DNA from: Collinsella aerofaciens
Lineage (GTDB): Bacteria; Actinomycetota; Coriobacteriia; Coriobacteriales; Coriobacteriaceae
Direction: 5' to 3'
DNA length: 64,000 nt
Assembly: GCF_028206795.1 (NCBI RefSeq)
Contig: NZ_JAQLFJ010000009.1
Location: 1 to 64,000, forward strand
A program made the translations under genes and the position numbers. Below are positions 42,343 through 51,951 of this stretch, in pieces (position 1 is the first letter of the stretch; every line of letters starts with the position of its first letter). The notes beneath the pieces are model-generated. The model ran no database searches and was not told the DNA's origin. It saw only the letters and a list, made by a program, of their open reading frames with translations.

Positions 42343-43428
42343 CTATTCCTCTTTGGCAAGATCAAAGGTCACGGTGATTCGATCACGCGAAACACGGATC
42401 TTTGGGTCGCCGCAAAGGTTGAAATAGTACCGGGTGGCAAGGTCATTAAAGTCGCGTTCCACAGCGCGCGAAAACTGTGCCATGTCATCCTTGGCAATAC
42501 GTAGCCCGCGACGATCCTTCGCGAGATCGACAGGAGCCGGCGCATGCGAGGACGAATCACGCTCGCGCAGCAGACGCGCGGTCACACCGCGAACGGGCTT
42601 AATCTGCCCTGCCAAAATGCGATGGGCCGTGCGCTCGGACATCTCAAGACCCAAACCCGAACAAATACGGATAAAGTCCTCGGCATCAGAAGCAAGGCCT
42701 AAACGATCGACAACCGGAAGCTCGCTCTCGTCATCAATGAACAGGAGACGAGACGTATCGAGCCGACTTGACGCTTGAGCATAAAGGGTCGCGGCAATCT
42801 CAGACGGAGAACCGAGATAGACATCGCAACCACGCAACTCCTCGAGCGCAAACTCACAAGCAGCGCGAATAATATTATGTGGACCGCGAGCGCAGACATA
42901 ACGTCCGTCCTCATCCTTGACGGCCTGGGGCCAGCTGGACTGATCGGCACGCTCACTGAGGCGGTCGGCCGCAACGCTCACCTTGAAGGCTGAACCAAGA
43001 TCGACGCCGGACGTGACCACACGGGCCTCGTCGGTGTTCTGCTTAATCGAAAACAATGCCATGCCACGACCGTGAACGCCCCAACGGTCCATCTTCATGC
43101 TCTCGAGCTTGGAGGTAACGCGGGCATCAAAGATTCGCTCTTGCATATCCTGCGGAACGCCAGAACCGTTATCCAGAAAGACAAGCGTGCGGACGCCATC
43201 TTCCTTGGTCGTGGCGAGATAGACCTTGTCGGCGCCGGCATCGCGAGCATTACGGAGCATTTCGATGACGATGTCCTCGACATGCTGAATGTCGTGCTTA
43301 GCCTGGCGCCGCTCGGCCTCCGAAACGCGGAGGCGGACATACCCCTCGCCAAGGTTCTCCTCGACGCGAAGGTTGCCCTCCCCCGACATCGACGCGATAA
43401 ATGAGATGAGCTCGTTCGCGTCGCTCAT
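42343..43428 (-). CDS. GHKL-type ATP-binding protein between rny and spoVS
   Basis: 361 aa. The N-terminal 180 residues carry a GHKL ATPase fold: N-box EMLRNARDAGA (about 56-66), G1 DNGSGVP (about 85-91), and glycine-rich lid GVHGRGMALFSIK (about 118-130), most like MutL/Hsp90/topoisomerase-VI-type ATPases rather than histidine kinases, since there is no H-box. The C-terminal half is not recognised. It starts 1 base from the rny stop, so it is probably translated with RNase Y. The function is unknown. Confidence 0.82.
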   Translation of the reverse strand: MSDANELISFIASMSGEGNLRVEENLGEGYVRLRVSEAERRQAKHDIQHVEDIVIEMLRNARDAGADKVYLATTKEDGVRTLVFLDNGSGVPQDMQERIFDARVTSKLESMKMDRWGVHGRGMALFSIKQNTDEARVVTSGVDLGSAFKVSVAADRLSERADQSSWPQAVKDEDGRYVCARGPHNIIRAACEFALEELRGCDVYLGSPSEIAATLYAQASSRLDTSRLLFIDDESELPVVDRLGLASDAEDFIRICSGLGLEMSERTAHRILAGQIKPVRGVTARLLRERDSSSHAPAPVDLAKDRRGLRIAKDDMAQFSRAVERDFNDLATRYYFNLCGDPKIRVSRDRITVTFDLAKEE

Positions 43429-43429
43429 G

Positions 43430-44980
43430 TTATTTAGCGATATCGACAGCGCGGCTCTCGCGAATCACGACGACGCGCACCTGACCGGGATACTCCATCT
43501 CTTCCTCGATCTGATGGGCGATATCGTGAGCCAGGACCGTGGACTGGGCATCGGAGATCTTGTCCGGCTGGACCATGACGTGGACCTCGCGACCGGCCTG
43601 CATGGCATAGGTACGTTCGACGCCGTCATGGGAGTTGGCGATCTCCTCGAGCTTCTCAAGACGCTTGATGTAGTTCTCGGCAGACTCGCGACGGGCACCG
43701 GGGCGAGAGGCAGAGACAGCATCGGCGGCCTGCACCAGGACATCGAGCACCGTGTTGGGGTCGACATCGGCATGGTGAGCCTCAATAGCGTGGACGATAA
43801 CGGGCTTCTCGCCATAACGGCGGGCAAGCTCGGCGCCGATGACGGCATGCGGGCCCTCGACGTCGTGGTCGATTGCCTTGCCCAGGTCATGAAGCAGGCC
43901 GGCGCGCTTGGCGGTCACAACGTCCAGGCCAAGCTCGGAAGCCATCACGCCGCACAGATCAGAGACCTCGAGGGAATGCTGAAGCACGTTCTGACCAAAC
44001 GAGGTACGGTAGCGCAGGGCACCAAGGGTCTTGACGATCTCGGGGTGCAGATCGTGGATGCCGGTATCGAAGGCAGCCTGCTCGCCAGCCTCGCGCACGC
44101 GCTGCTGAACCAGGTCGGCGGCCTTGTGATACATCTCCTCGATACGGGCAGGGTGAATGCGGCCGTCGGCGATGAGGTTCTCGAGGGCGACACGGGCGGT
44201 CTCACGACGGACCGGGTCGAAGCTCGAAAGAACGACGGTCTCGGGCGTGTCGTCGATCACGAGGTTGACGCCGGAAACCTGCTCGAAGGTCCGGATGTTG
44301 CGACCCTCGCGACCGATGATACGGCCCTTGAGGTCATCAGAGGGAATGTGCACGGAGGTAACGGTGACCTCGGCAGTGTGGTCGGCAGCGCAGCGCTGAA
44401 TCGCCAGAGACAGAATCTCCTGGGCGGTCTTGTGGCACTCGGCGCGAACCTGCTGCTCGGACTCGCGAATGATCGTGGCGGCCTCGTGGGTGACCTCGCC
44501 GCGAACCTTATCGAGGAGCTCCTTGTGGGCGTCCTCGCGGGTAAGGTCGGCGATACGCTCGAGCTCGGAGGTCTGCTTTGCGCAGAGCTCCTCGAGCTCA
44601 CGGGAGCGCTTCTCGACCTGACCGGCCTGGCTGGACAGCTGATGCTCGCGCTTGTCGAGAGCGTCGTTGCGGCGATCAAGGGATTCCTCGCGCTGCATCA
44701 CGCGGTTCTCGAGCGTACGAATCTCGTTCTTACGCTGCTTGTCCTCGGCCTCGGCGGCCTGCTTGTTCTTGATGATCTCCTCTTTAGCCTCGAGCAGAGC
44801 CTCTTTTTTGAGGGTCTCGGCCTGACGCTTGGCATCACCGATCAGGGACTCAGCCTGTGCGTGTGCCGACTGGATTTTTTCGTCGGCCTCGTGAAGACTA
44901 CCCTGCTTGGCGGTGCGCATGTAGGCAATGGCGGCGATGGCACCCAAAACGATGCCAACGAGCGCTGCGATGATAGGCAT
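43430..44980 (-). CDS. rny: Ribonuclease Y
   Basis: 516 aa from the ATG at 44980, where AAAGGAG is properly spaced; a GTG six bases earlier overlaps that site. A membrane anchor (about 2-20) is followed by a long coiled coil (to about 195), a KH domain with [15 protein letters not shown] (about 215-229), and an HD domain with [10 protein letters not shown] (about 358-367). It starts mRNA decay by endonucleolytic cleavage at the membrane. Two further genes follow on the same strand. Confidence 0.96.
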   Translation of the reverse strand: MPIIAALVGIVLGAIAAIAYMRTAKQGSLHEADEKIQSAHAQAESLIGDAKRQAETLKKEALLEAKEEIIKNKQAAEAEDKQRKNEIRTLENRVMQREESLDRRNDALDKREHQLSSQAGQVEKRSRELEELCAKQTSELERIADLTREDAHKELLDKVRGEVTHEAATIIRESEQQVRAECHKTAQEILSLAIQRCAADHTAEVTVTSVHIPSDDLKGRIIGREGRNIRTFEQVSGVNLVIDDTPETVVLSSFDPVRRETARVALENLIADGRIHPARIEEMYHKAADLVQQRVREAGEQAAFDTGIHDLHPEIVKTLGALRYRTSFGQNVLQHSLEVSDLCGVMASELGLDVVTAKRAGLLHDLGKAIDHDVEGPHAVIGAELARRYGEKPVIVHAIEAHHADVDPNTVLDVLVQAADAVSASRPGARRESAENYIKRLEKLEEIANSHDGVERTYAMQAGREVHVMVQPDKISDAQSTVLAHDIAHQIEEEMEYPGQVRVVVIRESRAVDIAK

Positions 44981-45237
44981 GCTCACTCCTTTTTATGGAT
45001 TCGTTACACAACAAAGCGAACCGTCCTTACGAACGGCTCGCGACATTTGAGTAATATGGGCGCAGCTTATGCGGGTCGGATACAGATAAACATATAAACA
45101 AACTCATCACAGATGAGCACATATCACAAAGCAAATGACAGTGTTTATCGTACGTTGAACCACAACAACTGTCAAATAAATGGCCCCAGCACGGCGGCTA
45201 AAACGCGGTGAACGGCAGGGCCACAAAACGCATACGC

Positions 45238-45930
45238 CTAAACCGCACATTCCTCACGTTCGGCATCGAGACGTGCCTTAACGGCATCGGCGGCGATGTG
45301 ATACGAGAAGCCCTTGCCCATCAAAAACCGAACCAGTTTTTCGAATCCGCGCGTCTCTGGAACACGCCGCTTGGCGAGCAGGGCTGACGCACGCGCCAAA
45401 TCGTCTTCGACGGCAAAATAGTCCTCGGGATAACCGGGAATGTCATCGAGCACGACATGACGGCGCTTGAGCTCGGTCTCGATTTTACGCTGTCCCCAAC
45501 CGCGCCGCTTGCGTTCCTCGATAAAGTACGAGCAAAAGCGGTTCTCGTCTAAAAAGCGATACTCGGTGGCGCGCTCGACGGCGAAATCGATCGCGGTCTG
45601 GTGAAAGCCGTAGCGAGCCAGCTTGTCACGGACCTCGCCCGTCGCATGGTCGCGTCGCGATAGCATCTCGGTCACCATGGTAAGTGCACATTTACGCTCG
45701 ACGAGCTGCACCGCCTCACGAAAGTTGTCCCAATCACAGGGAAGATCGGGGCGGTTTTTGACATACAGGCGCGCGACCCGCGCGGGAATCCAAATGGACC
45801 GCTCAAAACCGCCCTCAAGCTCACAATCGATATGTGCGCAAGGCTTTTTGGACGCATACCCGCTCGAGAACGAGGAGGCCGCCTTCTTATCGGGAAAGAC
45901 GACCGTGGCCTCGGTCACCGTATACGACAT
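45238..45930 (-). CDS. recX: Regulatory protein RecX
   Basis: 230 aa. Three-helix repeats of the RecX family are seen: LSRRDHATGEVRDKLARYGF (about 89-108), RFCSYFIEERKRRGWGQRKI (about 130-149), and a C-terminal RFLMGKGFSYHIAADAV. The N-terminal 70 residues are an extension longer than in the minimal family. It modulates RecA filaments. It lies 11 bases downstream of recA and probably depends on the recA promoter. Confidence 0.92.
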   Translation of the reverse strand: MSYTVTEATVVFPDKKAASSFSSGYASKKPCAHIDCELEGGFERSIWIPARVARLYVKNRPDLPCDWDNFREAVQLVERKCALTMVTEMLSRRDHATGEVRDKLARYGFHQTAIDFAVERATEYRFLDENRFCSYFIEERKRRGWGQRKIETELKRRHVVLDDIPGYPEDYFAVEDDLARASALLAKRRVPETRGFEKLVRFLMGKGFSYHIAADAVKARLDAEREECAV

Positions 45931-45941
45931 GAGCGTAACCG

Positions 45942-47090
45942 CTACTCGTCGTCATCATCGAGCATGGCGGAACCATCGATGGCGTAAAGCTCGTCAAACT
46001 CCTCAGGCGCAGGCTGATCGGTCAGCTCGACCTCGGATGGAGCATCGTCGTCAAACTCAAGCCCGCAGGCAAGGCGGACCTTATGCTCAATCTCGTCGGC
46101 GCAATCGGGGTGTTCGCGCAGGAACGCCTTGGCGGCCTCGCGACCGTTGCCGAGCTTGTCCTCGCCATAGGCAAACCAGGAGCCCATCTTCTTGCAGATG
46201 CCGCACTCGACAGCCATGTCCAGAATCGAGCCCTCCTTAGAGATGCCCGTACCGTACATGATGTCAAACTCAGCAGAACGGAACGGAGCTGCCACCTTGT
46301 TCTTAACGACCTTGGCGCGCACGCGGTTACCGATAACCTCATCCTTAAGCTTAATGCTGTCGATGCGGCGAATGTCGATACGCACCGAAGAGAAAAACTT
46401 AAGGGCGCGGCCGCCCGTCGTGGTCTCGGGGTTGCCGAACATGACGCCGATCTTCTCACGCAGTTGGTTAATGAAGATGCACGTCGTGTTGGACTTGGAC
46501 AGCGAGCCGGCAAGCTTGCGGAGCGCCTGGCTCATCAGGCGAGCTTGCAAGCCGACCGTGGTATCGCCGATCTCTCCCTCGATCTCGGCACGCGGGGTCA
46601 GCGCGGCGACGGAGTCGACGACGATGGCATCGATGGCGCCGGAACGCACGAGCATGTCAACAATCTCGAGCGCCTGCTCACCCGTATCGGGCTGGGAAAT
46701 CAGTACCTCGTCGATATCCACGCCAATGCGCGCGGCATACGTGGGATCGAGCGCGTGCTCGGCATCGATAAATGCCACCACGCCACCCATTGCCTGGGCC
46801 TCGGCCAGGATCTCGAGCGAAAGCGTCGTCTTACCGGAGGACTCAGGACCGTAAATCTCGACGATACGGCCGCGCGGCACACCGCCGATACCCAGAGCGG
46901 CATCGAGTGCCAGAGCGCCCGTGGGGATGGCCTCAACCTCAAGCTCGGGGCCGCCGTCACCATACCTCATGATGGAACCCTGGCCGAATTTCTTCTCGAT
47001 CTCGGCCTTGGTGGTGGCGATCATCTCATCGCGCTCTTTACCCGTCGTGCGAGCATGAACGGTACGTACGGGACCTGAATTCTTGGCCAT
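45942..47090 (-). CDS. recA: Recombinase RecA
   Basis: 382 aa from the ATG at 47090, preceded by GAGGAGGG. Walker [10 protein letters not shown] (about 82-90), Walker B and the [19 protein letters not shown] region, and [10 protein letters not shown] in DNA-binding loop 2 are all present; the C-terminus is acidic. It drives homologous recombination and LexA self-cleavage. A perfect SOS box lies 39 bases upstream. Confidence 0.97.
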   Translation of the reverse strand: MAKNSGPVRTVHARTTGKERDEMIATTKAEIEKKFGQGSIMRYGDGGPELEVEAIPTGALALDAALGIGGVPRGRIVEIYGPESSGKTTLSLEILAEAQAMGGVVAFIDAEHALDPTYAARIGVDIDEVLISQPDTGEQALEIVDMLVRSGAIDAIVVDSVAALTPRAEIEGEIGDTTVGLQARLMSQALRKLAGSLSKSNTTCIFINQLREKIGVMFGNPETTTGGRALKFFSSVRIDIRRIDSIKLKDEVIGNRVRAKVVKNKVAAPFRSAEFDIMYGTGISKEGSILDMAVECGICKKMGSWFAYGEDKLGNGREAAKAFLREHPDCADEIEHKVRLACGLEFDDDAPSEVELTDQPAPEEFDELYAIDGSAMLDDDDE

Positions 47091-47128
47091 GAAAAGCCCT
47101 CCTCTTAACAACCTGCATCGATAATAAA

Positions 47129-47142
47129 CGAACGGCTGTTCG
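47129..47142 (-). promoter_or_regulatory. SOS box of recA
   Basis: CGAACGGCTGTTCG, a perfect CGAAC-N4-GTTCG LexA box, 39 bases before the recA start. Confidence 0.92.
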
Positions 47143-47187
47143 TGGTCAACCGTTCAGATAAATCATATGCAGGCAGTCTTTCCAAAA

Positions 47188-47233
47188 CCCAACCAAACGC
47201 CGACCAAATACTGACCAAATGCTTGACCACATA
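47188..47233. repeat. GACCAAA short direct repeats upstream of recA
   Basis: ACCAAACGCCGACCAAATACTGACCAAAT and TTGACC form three to four imperfect copies of a 10-11-base unit ending in GACCAAA. The same motif (as TTTGGTCAGC) occurs twice at 1442-1461, next to the accessory gene. Confidence 0.5.
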
Positions 47234-47316
47234 GGGCCAAATATAAGCAAGGAAGGCGAAAATAAACCTATGACCAGCAAAAACGCTGAATTTGTCAGAG
47301 GTCCCTATCTCCACAA

Positions 47317-47340
47317 TTAAGGGGCCCTAAGGCCCCTTAA
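47317..47340 (-). terminator. Terminator of the cinA operon
   Basis: TTAAGGGGCC and GGCCCCTTAA form a perfect 10-bp stem with loop CTAA, 8 bases past the cinA stop. The T-run on the minus strand is short (TTAATTG). Confidence 0.6.
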
Positions 47341-47347
47341 AACACGT

Positions 47348-47878
47348 CTATTCCATAGAGTTGAGCAAAAGGGCAATGCGTCCCAATGCCTCCGCGACCG
47401 CATGGGCACGAACACACGAACGGTCGCCCTCATAGTGGCAGCGCACAGAGTCCACGACCGGCACTTCCCCATCAGCCGCGCGATACGCCCAGCCAATATA
47501 GAAAGTGCCAGCCGGATCGTCCTCAGTGCCGCCGCCGGGGCCGGCATAACCCGTTGCGCTCACTGCAATATCGCTCTGGTACAGCTCCAGCGAACCCGCC
47601 GCCATCTCGCGCGCGGTCTGATGCGACACCGCGGTATAGCGGTCGAGCGTCTCCTGATCAACGCCCAAAACGCGATGCTTGATCTCATCGCAGTAGGTCA
47701 CCGCACCGCCACGCAGCACCGCCGAGGCGCCCGGGATATCGGCAATCGTCGAGGCAATCATACCTGCTGTCAGCGACTCAGCCGTCGAAACCGTCACGCC
47801 CCGAGCGCTCGCGCGCTCGACAATATGACGCGCCAGCTCCTCGTTATGTGCGGAAATCTGCTCAAAAGAGTCCGTCAT
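47348..47878 (-). CDS. CinA C-terminal-type nicotinamide-nucleotide amidohydrolase
   Basis: 176 aa from the ATG at 47878; a GTG at 47884 is also possible. Only the C-terminal amidase domain of CinA is present (PncC-like), with STAESLTAGMIASTIADIPGAS (about residues 31-52), VSATGYAGPGGGTEDDPAGT and the final DRSCVRAHAVAEAL block. It deamidates nicotinamide mononucleotide. It ends an operon running from the RNase J gene. Confidence 0.92.
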   Translation of the reverse strand: MTDSFEQISAHNEELARHIVERASARGVTVSTAESLTAGMIASTIADIPGASAVLRGGAVTYCDEIKHRVLGVDQETLDRYTAVSHQTAREMAAGSLELYQSDIAVSATGYAGPGGGTEDDPAGTFYIGWAYRAADGEVPVVDSVRCHYEGDRSCVRAHAVAEALGRIALLLNSME

Positions 47879-47890
47879 ACCCACCAGGAC

Positions 47891-48529
47891 CTAGACCGAA
47901 AAGACGATCTTGCGGCAGTTCCAGAAGTACTGGGCGCCCGAGATAACGGTCAGGACAACGGCAACGGCGTACAGGAAGCGCGACACCGAGTAGATGCCGA
48001 GCGTCAGCGCCAGCGGGCCAAGGTGCAAGCCGGCCATCGCAAAGACGCACAGGTAACCGCAGATGGAGACCATCGTGGTCGCCGTCTTGTACTTGCCAAG
48101 CTTATCGGCGGCAACGACCACGCCGGCGGCACTCGCGACCATGCGAAGGGCGCTCACCAGAAGCTCACGGAACAGGATAATGAACACGGACCACACGGTC
48201 ACAGCGCCAAAATCCAAGAACAGCAGCAGAGCCGAGAACACCAGCAGCTTATCGGCGATGGGGTCCAAGAACTTACCGAAATCGGTAATCTCGTTGCGCG
48301 AGCGCGCCAGATAACCGTCGACCTTATCGGTGCACGACAGGATCACATACAGAATGAAGGCAGCGGCGGCGAGCGGGCCGTCGAAGGTGCTCCAATCTGT
48401 ACCGGCAACACTCGTGTGAGAAAGCGCCGACACGATCATGAACACCGGGATAAAGACGATGCGAACGCACGTCACGATGTTGGCGGGCGTCCAAACACTC
48501 GTCAGTTCCTTATTGCTCTCGTTTGCCAC
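47891..48529 (-). CDS. pgsA: CDP-diacylglycerol-glycerol-3-phosphate 3-phosphatidyltransferase
   Basis: 212 aa from a GTG at 48529, with AGGAGAG just upstream. The complete CDP-alcohol signature runs from DKVDGYLAR to DFGKFLDPIADK (about residues 67-91), with several membrane helices. It commits CDP-diacylglycerol to phosphatidylglycerol. Neighbours rimO and cinA give the usual rimO-pgsA-cinA order. Confidence 0.94.
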   Translation of the reverse strand: MANESNKELTSVWTPANIVTCVRIVFIPVFMIVSALSHTSVAGTDWSTFDGPLAAAAFILYVILSCTDKVDGYLARSRNEITDFGKFLDPIADKLLVFSALLLFLDFGAVTVWSVFIILFRELLVSALRMVASAAGVVVAADKLGKYKTATTMVSICGYLCVFAMAGLHLGPLALTLGIYSVSRFLYAVAVVLTVISGAQYFWNCRKIVFSV

Positions 48530-48538
48530 GATGCTCTC

Positions 48539-49888
48539 CTACTCCACAACATGGCCGATAAGCTCATAGCAGAAGCTATCGGTAAACTCGACCGTCAGAA
48601 TATCGCCCACGGACGCCTCGCTGGCGTCCAAGTGCACCGCGCCATCGGAATCGGGCGCCTGGAACCAAGCGTGGCCGATCAGCTCGGCGCCGTCCTCGGT
48701 CTCCTCGATGCCGTCGACAATCACCTGGGCGCGCTCGCCCACATGTGCGGCGGTGGCGGCAAAACCGAGCGACTCGGCCAGGTCCATGGCCTCCTGGGCG
48801 CGCTCGAGCTTGACCTCCTCATCGACCTGACCCTCCATCTTAGCGGCCAGGCTGCCCTCCTCCTGCGAGTAGGCAAAGACGCTCGTGTAGTCAAAGCCGA
48901 CGGTGTCCATAAAGTCGATAAGGTCGCGGAACTCATCGTCGGTCTCGGTCGGGAAGCCGACCATGGCCGTGGAACGGATCACAATGCCGGGGATACGCTC
49001 ACGCAGATCACGGAACAGGTCCTCGAGCTCCTGGCGCGAACCAGAACGGCGCATAGCCTTGAGGATGCGCGCGTCGCAGTGCTGCACGGGGATATCGATA
49101 TAAGGCAGTACCTCGGGCGTATCGCGAATCGTATCGATAAGCTCGTCGGTCATGCCCTCGGGCTGCAGGTAGAGCACGCGGACCCAGACGTTGTGCGGGC
49201 GCACGGCCTCGGCGACGGCATGCAGCAGCTGCGCCAGATTGCGCGGCGAGCCATCGGTGACGTCTTCGTCGGCAAAGTCGGTGCCCCAAATACCCGTGTC
49301 CTGGCCGATCAGCACGATCTCTCGCACGCCACCGGCAACCAAGTCGCGCACCTCGGAAATAATGCTCTCGGCATTGCGCGAGTGATAACGACCGCGGATA
49401 TACGGGATCATGCAGAAGCTACAGAAGCGGTTGCAGCCATCGGAGATCTTGACGTAGGCGACAGCGCCCTCGACGGTGCGCTTGACCTGCGGAATATAGG
49501 CGGCAATCTCACGCTCGACACCCAGCACGCCATCGATGACCGTCACAATGCCATCCTCCTCGTCGGCCTTCACAAAGGCAGCGACCTCGGGCAGCTCGTC
49601 AGGCAGGTCGTCGCCATAGCGCGACGGCACACAGCCGCACATGACGATGGGACAAGAACGAACGCCGTCCTGAACCTCGTTGGCGAGCTCGAGCGTGGTC
49701 TCGATGCTCTCGGACGTTGCGGAGGCGAGGAACGAGCATGTATTGACGATGGCGATATCGGCATCCTGTGGGTCGAATGCCTCCTCGTAGCCCGCGGCGG
49801 TCAAAAGAGAACGCATGCGGTCGGTGTCAACCTCGTTCTTAGCGCACCCGAGGGTGATGTAGAGCACGGAGCCCAACGGTGTATCCAT
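48539..49888 (-). CDS. rimO: Ribosomal protein S12 methylthiotransferase RimO
   Basis: 449 aa. The N-terminal domain has TLGCAKNEVDTDRM (about residues 12-25), the radical SAM cluster is CNRFCSFCMIPYIRG (about 153-167), and the protein ends in a TRAM domain. It adds a methylthio group to Asp of ribosomal protein S12. It resembles MiaB at 41 kb, but GCAKNEVDT marks it as RimO. Confidence 0.95.
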   Translation of the reverse strand: MDTPLGSVLYITLGCAKNEVDTDRMRSLLTAAGYEEAFDPQDADIAIVNTCSFLASATSESIETTLELANEVQDGVRSCPIVMCGCVPSRYGDDLPDELPEVAAFVKADEEDGIVTVIDGVLGVEREIAAYIPQVKRTVEGAVAYVKISDGCNRFCSFCMIPYIRGRYHSRNAESIISEVRDLVAGGVREIVLIGQDTGIWGTDFADEDVTDGSPRNLAQLLHAVAEAVRPHNVWVRVLYLQPEGMTDELIDTIRDTPEVLPYIDIPVQHCDARILKAMRRSGSRQELEDLFRDLRERIPGIVIRSTAMVGFPTETDDEFRDLIDFMDTVGFDYTSVFAYSQEEGSLAAKMEGQVDEEVKLERAQEAMDLAESLGFAATAAHVGERAQVIVDGIEETEDGAELIGHAWFQAPDSDGAVHLDASEASVGDILTVEFTDSFCYELIGHVVE

Positions 49889-49915
49889 GTTGGAGAGCAG
49901 TCCTTTCGAATGATA

Positions 49916-50413
49916 TTAGCGGTAGTTGGTGAACTGCAGCGGCTGGCCGTAGTCCTGGTCGCGCAGGAACTGGATCACGGTCTGCAACGCGTCCTTCGAA
50001 GCAGAGGAAACACGCAGCTTGTCGGCCTCGATAGTCACCTTGACCTTGAGCTTTTGGTCCTTGATGTCCTTGTTGATCTTCTTGGCGGTCGTCTGGTCGA
50101 TACCCTCGACGATATGGCCGAGCACGCGCACGGTGCCGCCCGATGCCGCCTGCGGAGCATCCCACGAGACAGCCTTGAGGTCGATGCCGCGCTTGATGAG
50201 CTTGGAGCTCAGCACGTCGATAATCTGCTTGGAGACAAAGTCGGCCGGGGCGTTGATCGTAAAGAGCTTGTCGCCCTTCGAAAGCTCGATCGTGGCGCCG
50301 GAATCCTTCAGGTCATAGCGCTGGGAAATCTCACGCGTGGTTTGCTGGAAGGCGTTGTCGACCTCTTGCATGTTGACCTCGGACACGACGTCGAAGCTGG
50401 AATCTTTAGCCAT
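49916..50413 (-). CDS. YajQ family nucleotide-binding protein
   Basis: 165 aa, the usual length. The N-terminus SSFDVVSEVNMQEVDNAF and the blocks KRGIDLKAVSWD and DKLRVSSASKDALQTVI are characteristic of YajQ, a two-ferredoxin-fold protein that binds nucleotides or RNA; in some bacteria it binds cyclic di-GMP. GAAAGGAAAC precedes the ATG. Confidence 0.95.
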   Translation of the reverse strand: MAKDSSFDVVSEVNMQEVDNAFQQTTREISQRYDLKDSGATIELSKGDKLFTINAPADFVSKQIIDVLSSKLIKRGIDLKAVSWDAPQAASGGTVRVLGHIVEGIDQTTAKKINKDIKDQKLKVKVTIEADKLRVSSASKDALQTVIQFLRDQDYGQPLQFTNYR

Positions 50414-50439
50414 GATGTTTCCTTTCGCGTACGAGCGGC

Positions 50440-51951
50440 TTAGTAGCTATCGTACGAATAGTCGGTAGAATCGGTGGGCGTCTGGCCGTCAGTTGCGGTA
50501 TCGGCGCCATCCGTGGATTGGGCATCGGTGCCGTCGGTGGTGTCGGCACCATCGGTGGTGTCGGTACCATCAGAACTTTCACCATTCTCGGAACCAGTCG
50601 TCTCCTTCTTGGGAACGGTGATCGTCACACGCGCCACGCCCGAGGTCTTGGTATCGTAACGGACCTTTTCGCCGTTCTTGGTAACGGTGACATCGGAAGG
50701 CTTGGACGTGGTGATCTCGATCGAGGACTCAGGCGTGTACTCCTGCTCAAAGGGGCCAGTCGCCTGGGCGCCATAGACCGACTTGCCATCGACCTTGACC
50801 TCAATCCAGGCGGTCTTTCCCTTGGCAACGGAGACCTTGACCTTCGTTACCTCGTTTTCTTCCTTTTTAGCCGTCGTCTTGGTGGCGTCCGAATCGGTCG
50901 ACTCATCCGTCGCCTCATCGGTGTCCTCATCCTCGTCGACCGTTTCGGTCTTCTTAGAGGACTTCTTGGGCGTCGTCTTGGTAGCAGTGGGCGTCTCGGG
51001 CGTGGTCTCGGGCGTCGAAGATGCGCAGCCGCGCAGAAGTACCACGATGAGCACGATCAGCAGCAACGCCACGGCACCGATGCCGGCGTAGACGATACGC
51101 GGATCGAGACCGTTGTTTTGAGGAGTACGGGAACCGCCGCGTCCACGACTGGAACTGCTGCGGCCGCCTCCCTGAGGCATACGACCACGATTGCTGTCGG
51201 AACGGCCGCGATAGCCACCCTGGCCCTGAAGGCTGCGCTGACCCGAGCGGGGCGCAAGTTCACCGCGGCCTTGATAGCCACGCTGGCACGCACGTGGAGC
51301 CGAAGAGCGCTGGCCATACGGCTGTGATTGAGAGCGAAGACGCGGCGTCACCTGCGTGGCATCGGCGTCCGCATAGCCACTGCGAGAACGTCCGGTGGAG
51401 ATACCACGGTGACCGCGATCGGAATAGCCGCCGTCGCCGTAGCCGGCACGAGGGTCACGCGCCACGCCGCGGGCAGCGGGAAGTGCACGGTCCTCGGGCA
51501 TCGGCGTACTGCGGAACCGGTCACGCTGTGAGCGAATCTCCTCGCCCGAACCCGTCTCGGTAATATAGCCAGCCTGCTGCGGACGCTGACCATAACGCGT
51601 TGAGCGACCACCCTGAACCATCAAGAAGCGCCCATTATCCACCGAGGAACGTGAATTGACATAGCCGGCGGCGTCCTGAAAACGACCGCCCTGCTGCGAC
51701 GTCTCGCGCTCGTATGCCATCAGCTCGTCAAAGTAGGCATTGACGACCTCGCGCGGATTGAGGCCCAAAAAGCGAGCATAGCTCGAAATCATGCCCTGCG
51801 CATAGCCGCGCGGCGGCATCGAAGCAAAGTTACCGGTCTCGAAAAACTCGATGATCTGCGGCCTGATTTTGATGGTGTTGGCGACCTGCTGAATGGAAAG
51901 GCCCATTCGGCGACGCTGCTCGAGCAGCATGTCACCAAAGCGTGCAGCCAT
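50440..51951 (-). CDS. RodZ-like membrane protein with HTH domain and RG-rich region
   Basis: 503 aa. An N-terminal helix-turn-helix of the HTH_25/RodZ type (about 6-75, LLEQRRRMGLSIQQVANTIKI) is followed by a long Arg/Gly/Ser/Gln-rich low-complexity region (about 100-275, with repeated RGG/RGR), one membrane helix (about 283-304), a Thr/Glu/Asp-rich stretch, a DUF4115-like domain (about 365-450), and a Thr/Asp/Gly-rich tail. RodZ links MreB to the wall; no mreB is seen nearby. Its start overlaps the ftsK stop (TGATG). Confidence 0.82.
   Translation of the reverse strand: MAARFGDMLLEQRRRMGLSIQQVANTIKIRPQIIEFFETGNFASMPPRGYAQGMISSYARFLGLNPREVVNAYFDELMAYERETSQQGGRFQDAAGYVNSRSSVDNGRFLMVQGGRSTRYGQRPQQAGYITETGSGEEIRSQRDRFRSTPMPEDRALPAARGVARDPRAGYGDGGYSDRGHRGISTGRSRSGYADADATQVTPRLRSQSQPYGQRSSAPRACQRGYQGRGELAPRSGQRSLQGQGGYRGRSDSNRGRMPQGGGRSSSSRGRGGSRTPQNNGLDPRIVYAGIGAVALLLIVLIVVLLRGCASSTPETTPETPTATKTTPKKSSKKTETVDEDEDTDEATDESTDSDATKTTAKKEENEVTKVKVSVAKGKTAWIEVKVDGKSVYGAQATGPFEQEYTPESSIEITTSKPSDVTVTKNGEKVRYDTKTSGVARVTITVPKKETTGSENGESSDGTDTTDGADTTDGTDAQSTDGADTATDGQTPTDSTDYSYDSY

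Noticed and set aside
43289..45097. 602-codon plus-strand frame opposite rny
   Set aside because: Antisense to a fully convincing RNase Y gene; its composition (Leu/Gly/Val/Asp-rich) is that of a shadow frame.
47402..50443. 1013-codon open frame on the plus strand
   Set aside because: It is antisense to cinA, pgsA, rimO and yajQ, whose motifs are clear. Long antisense frames arise from high GC and codon bias.
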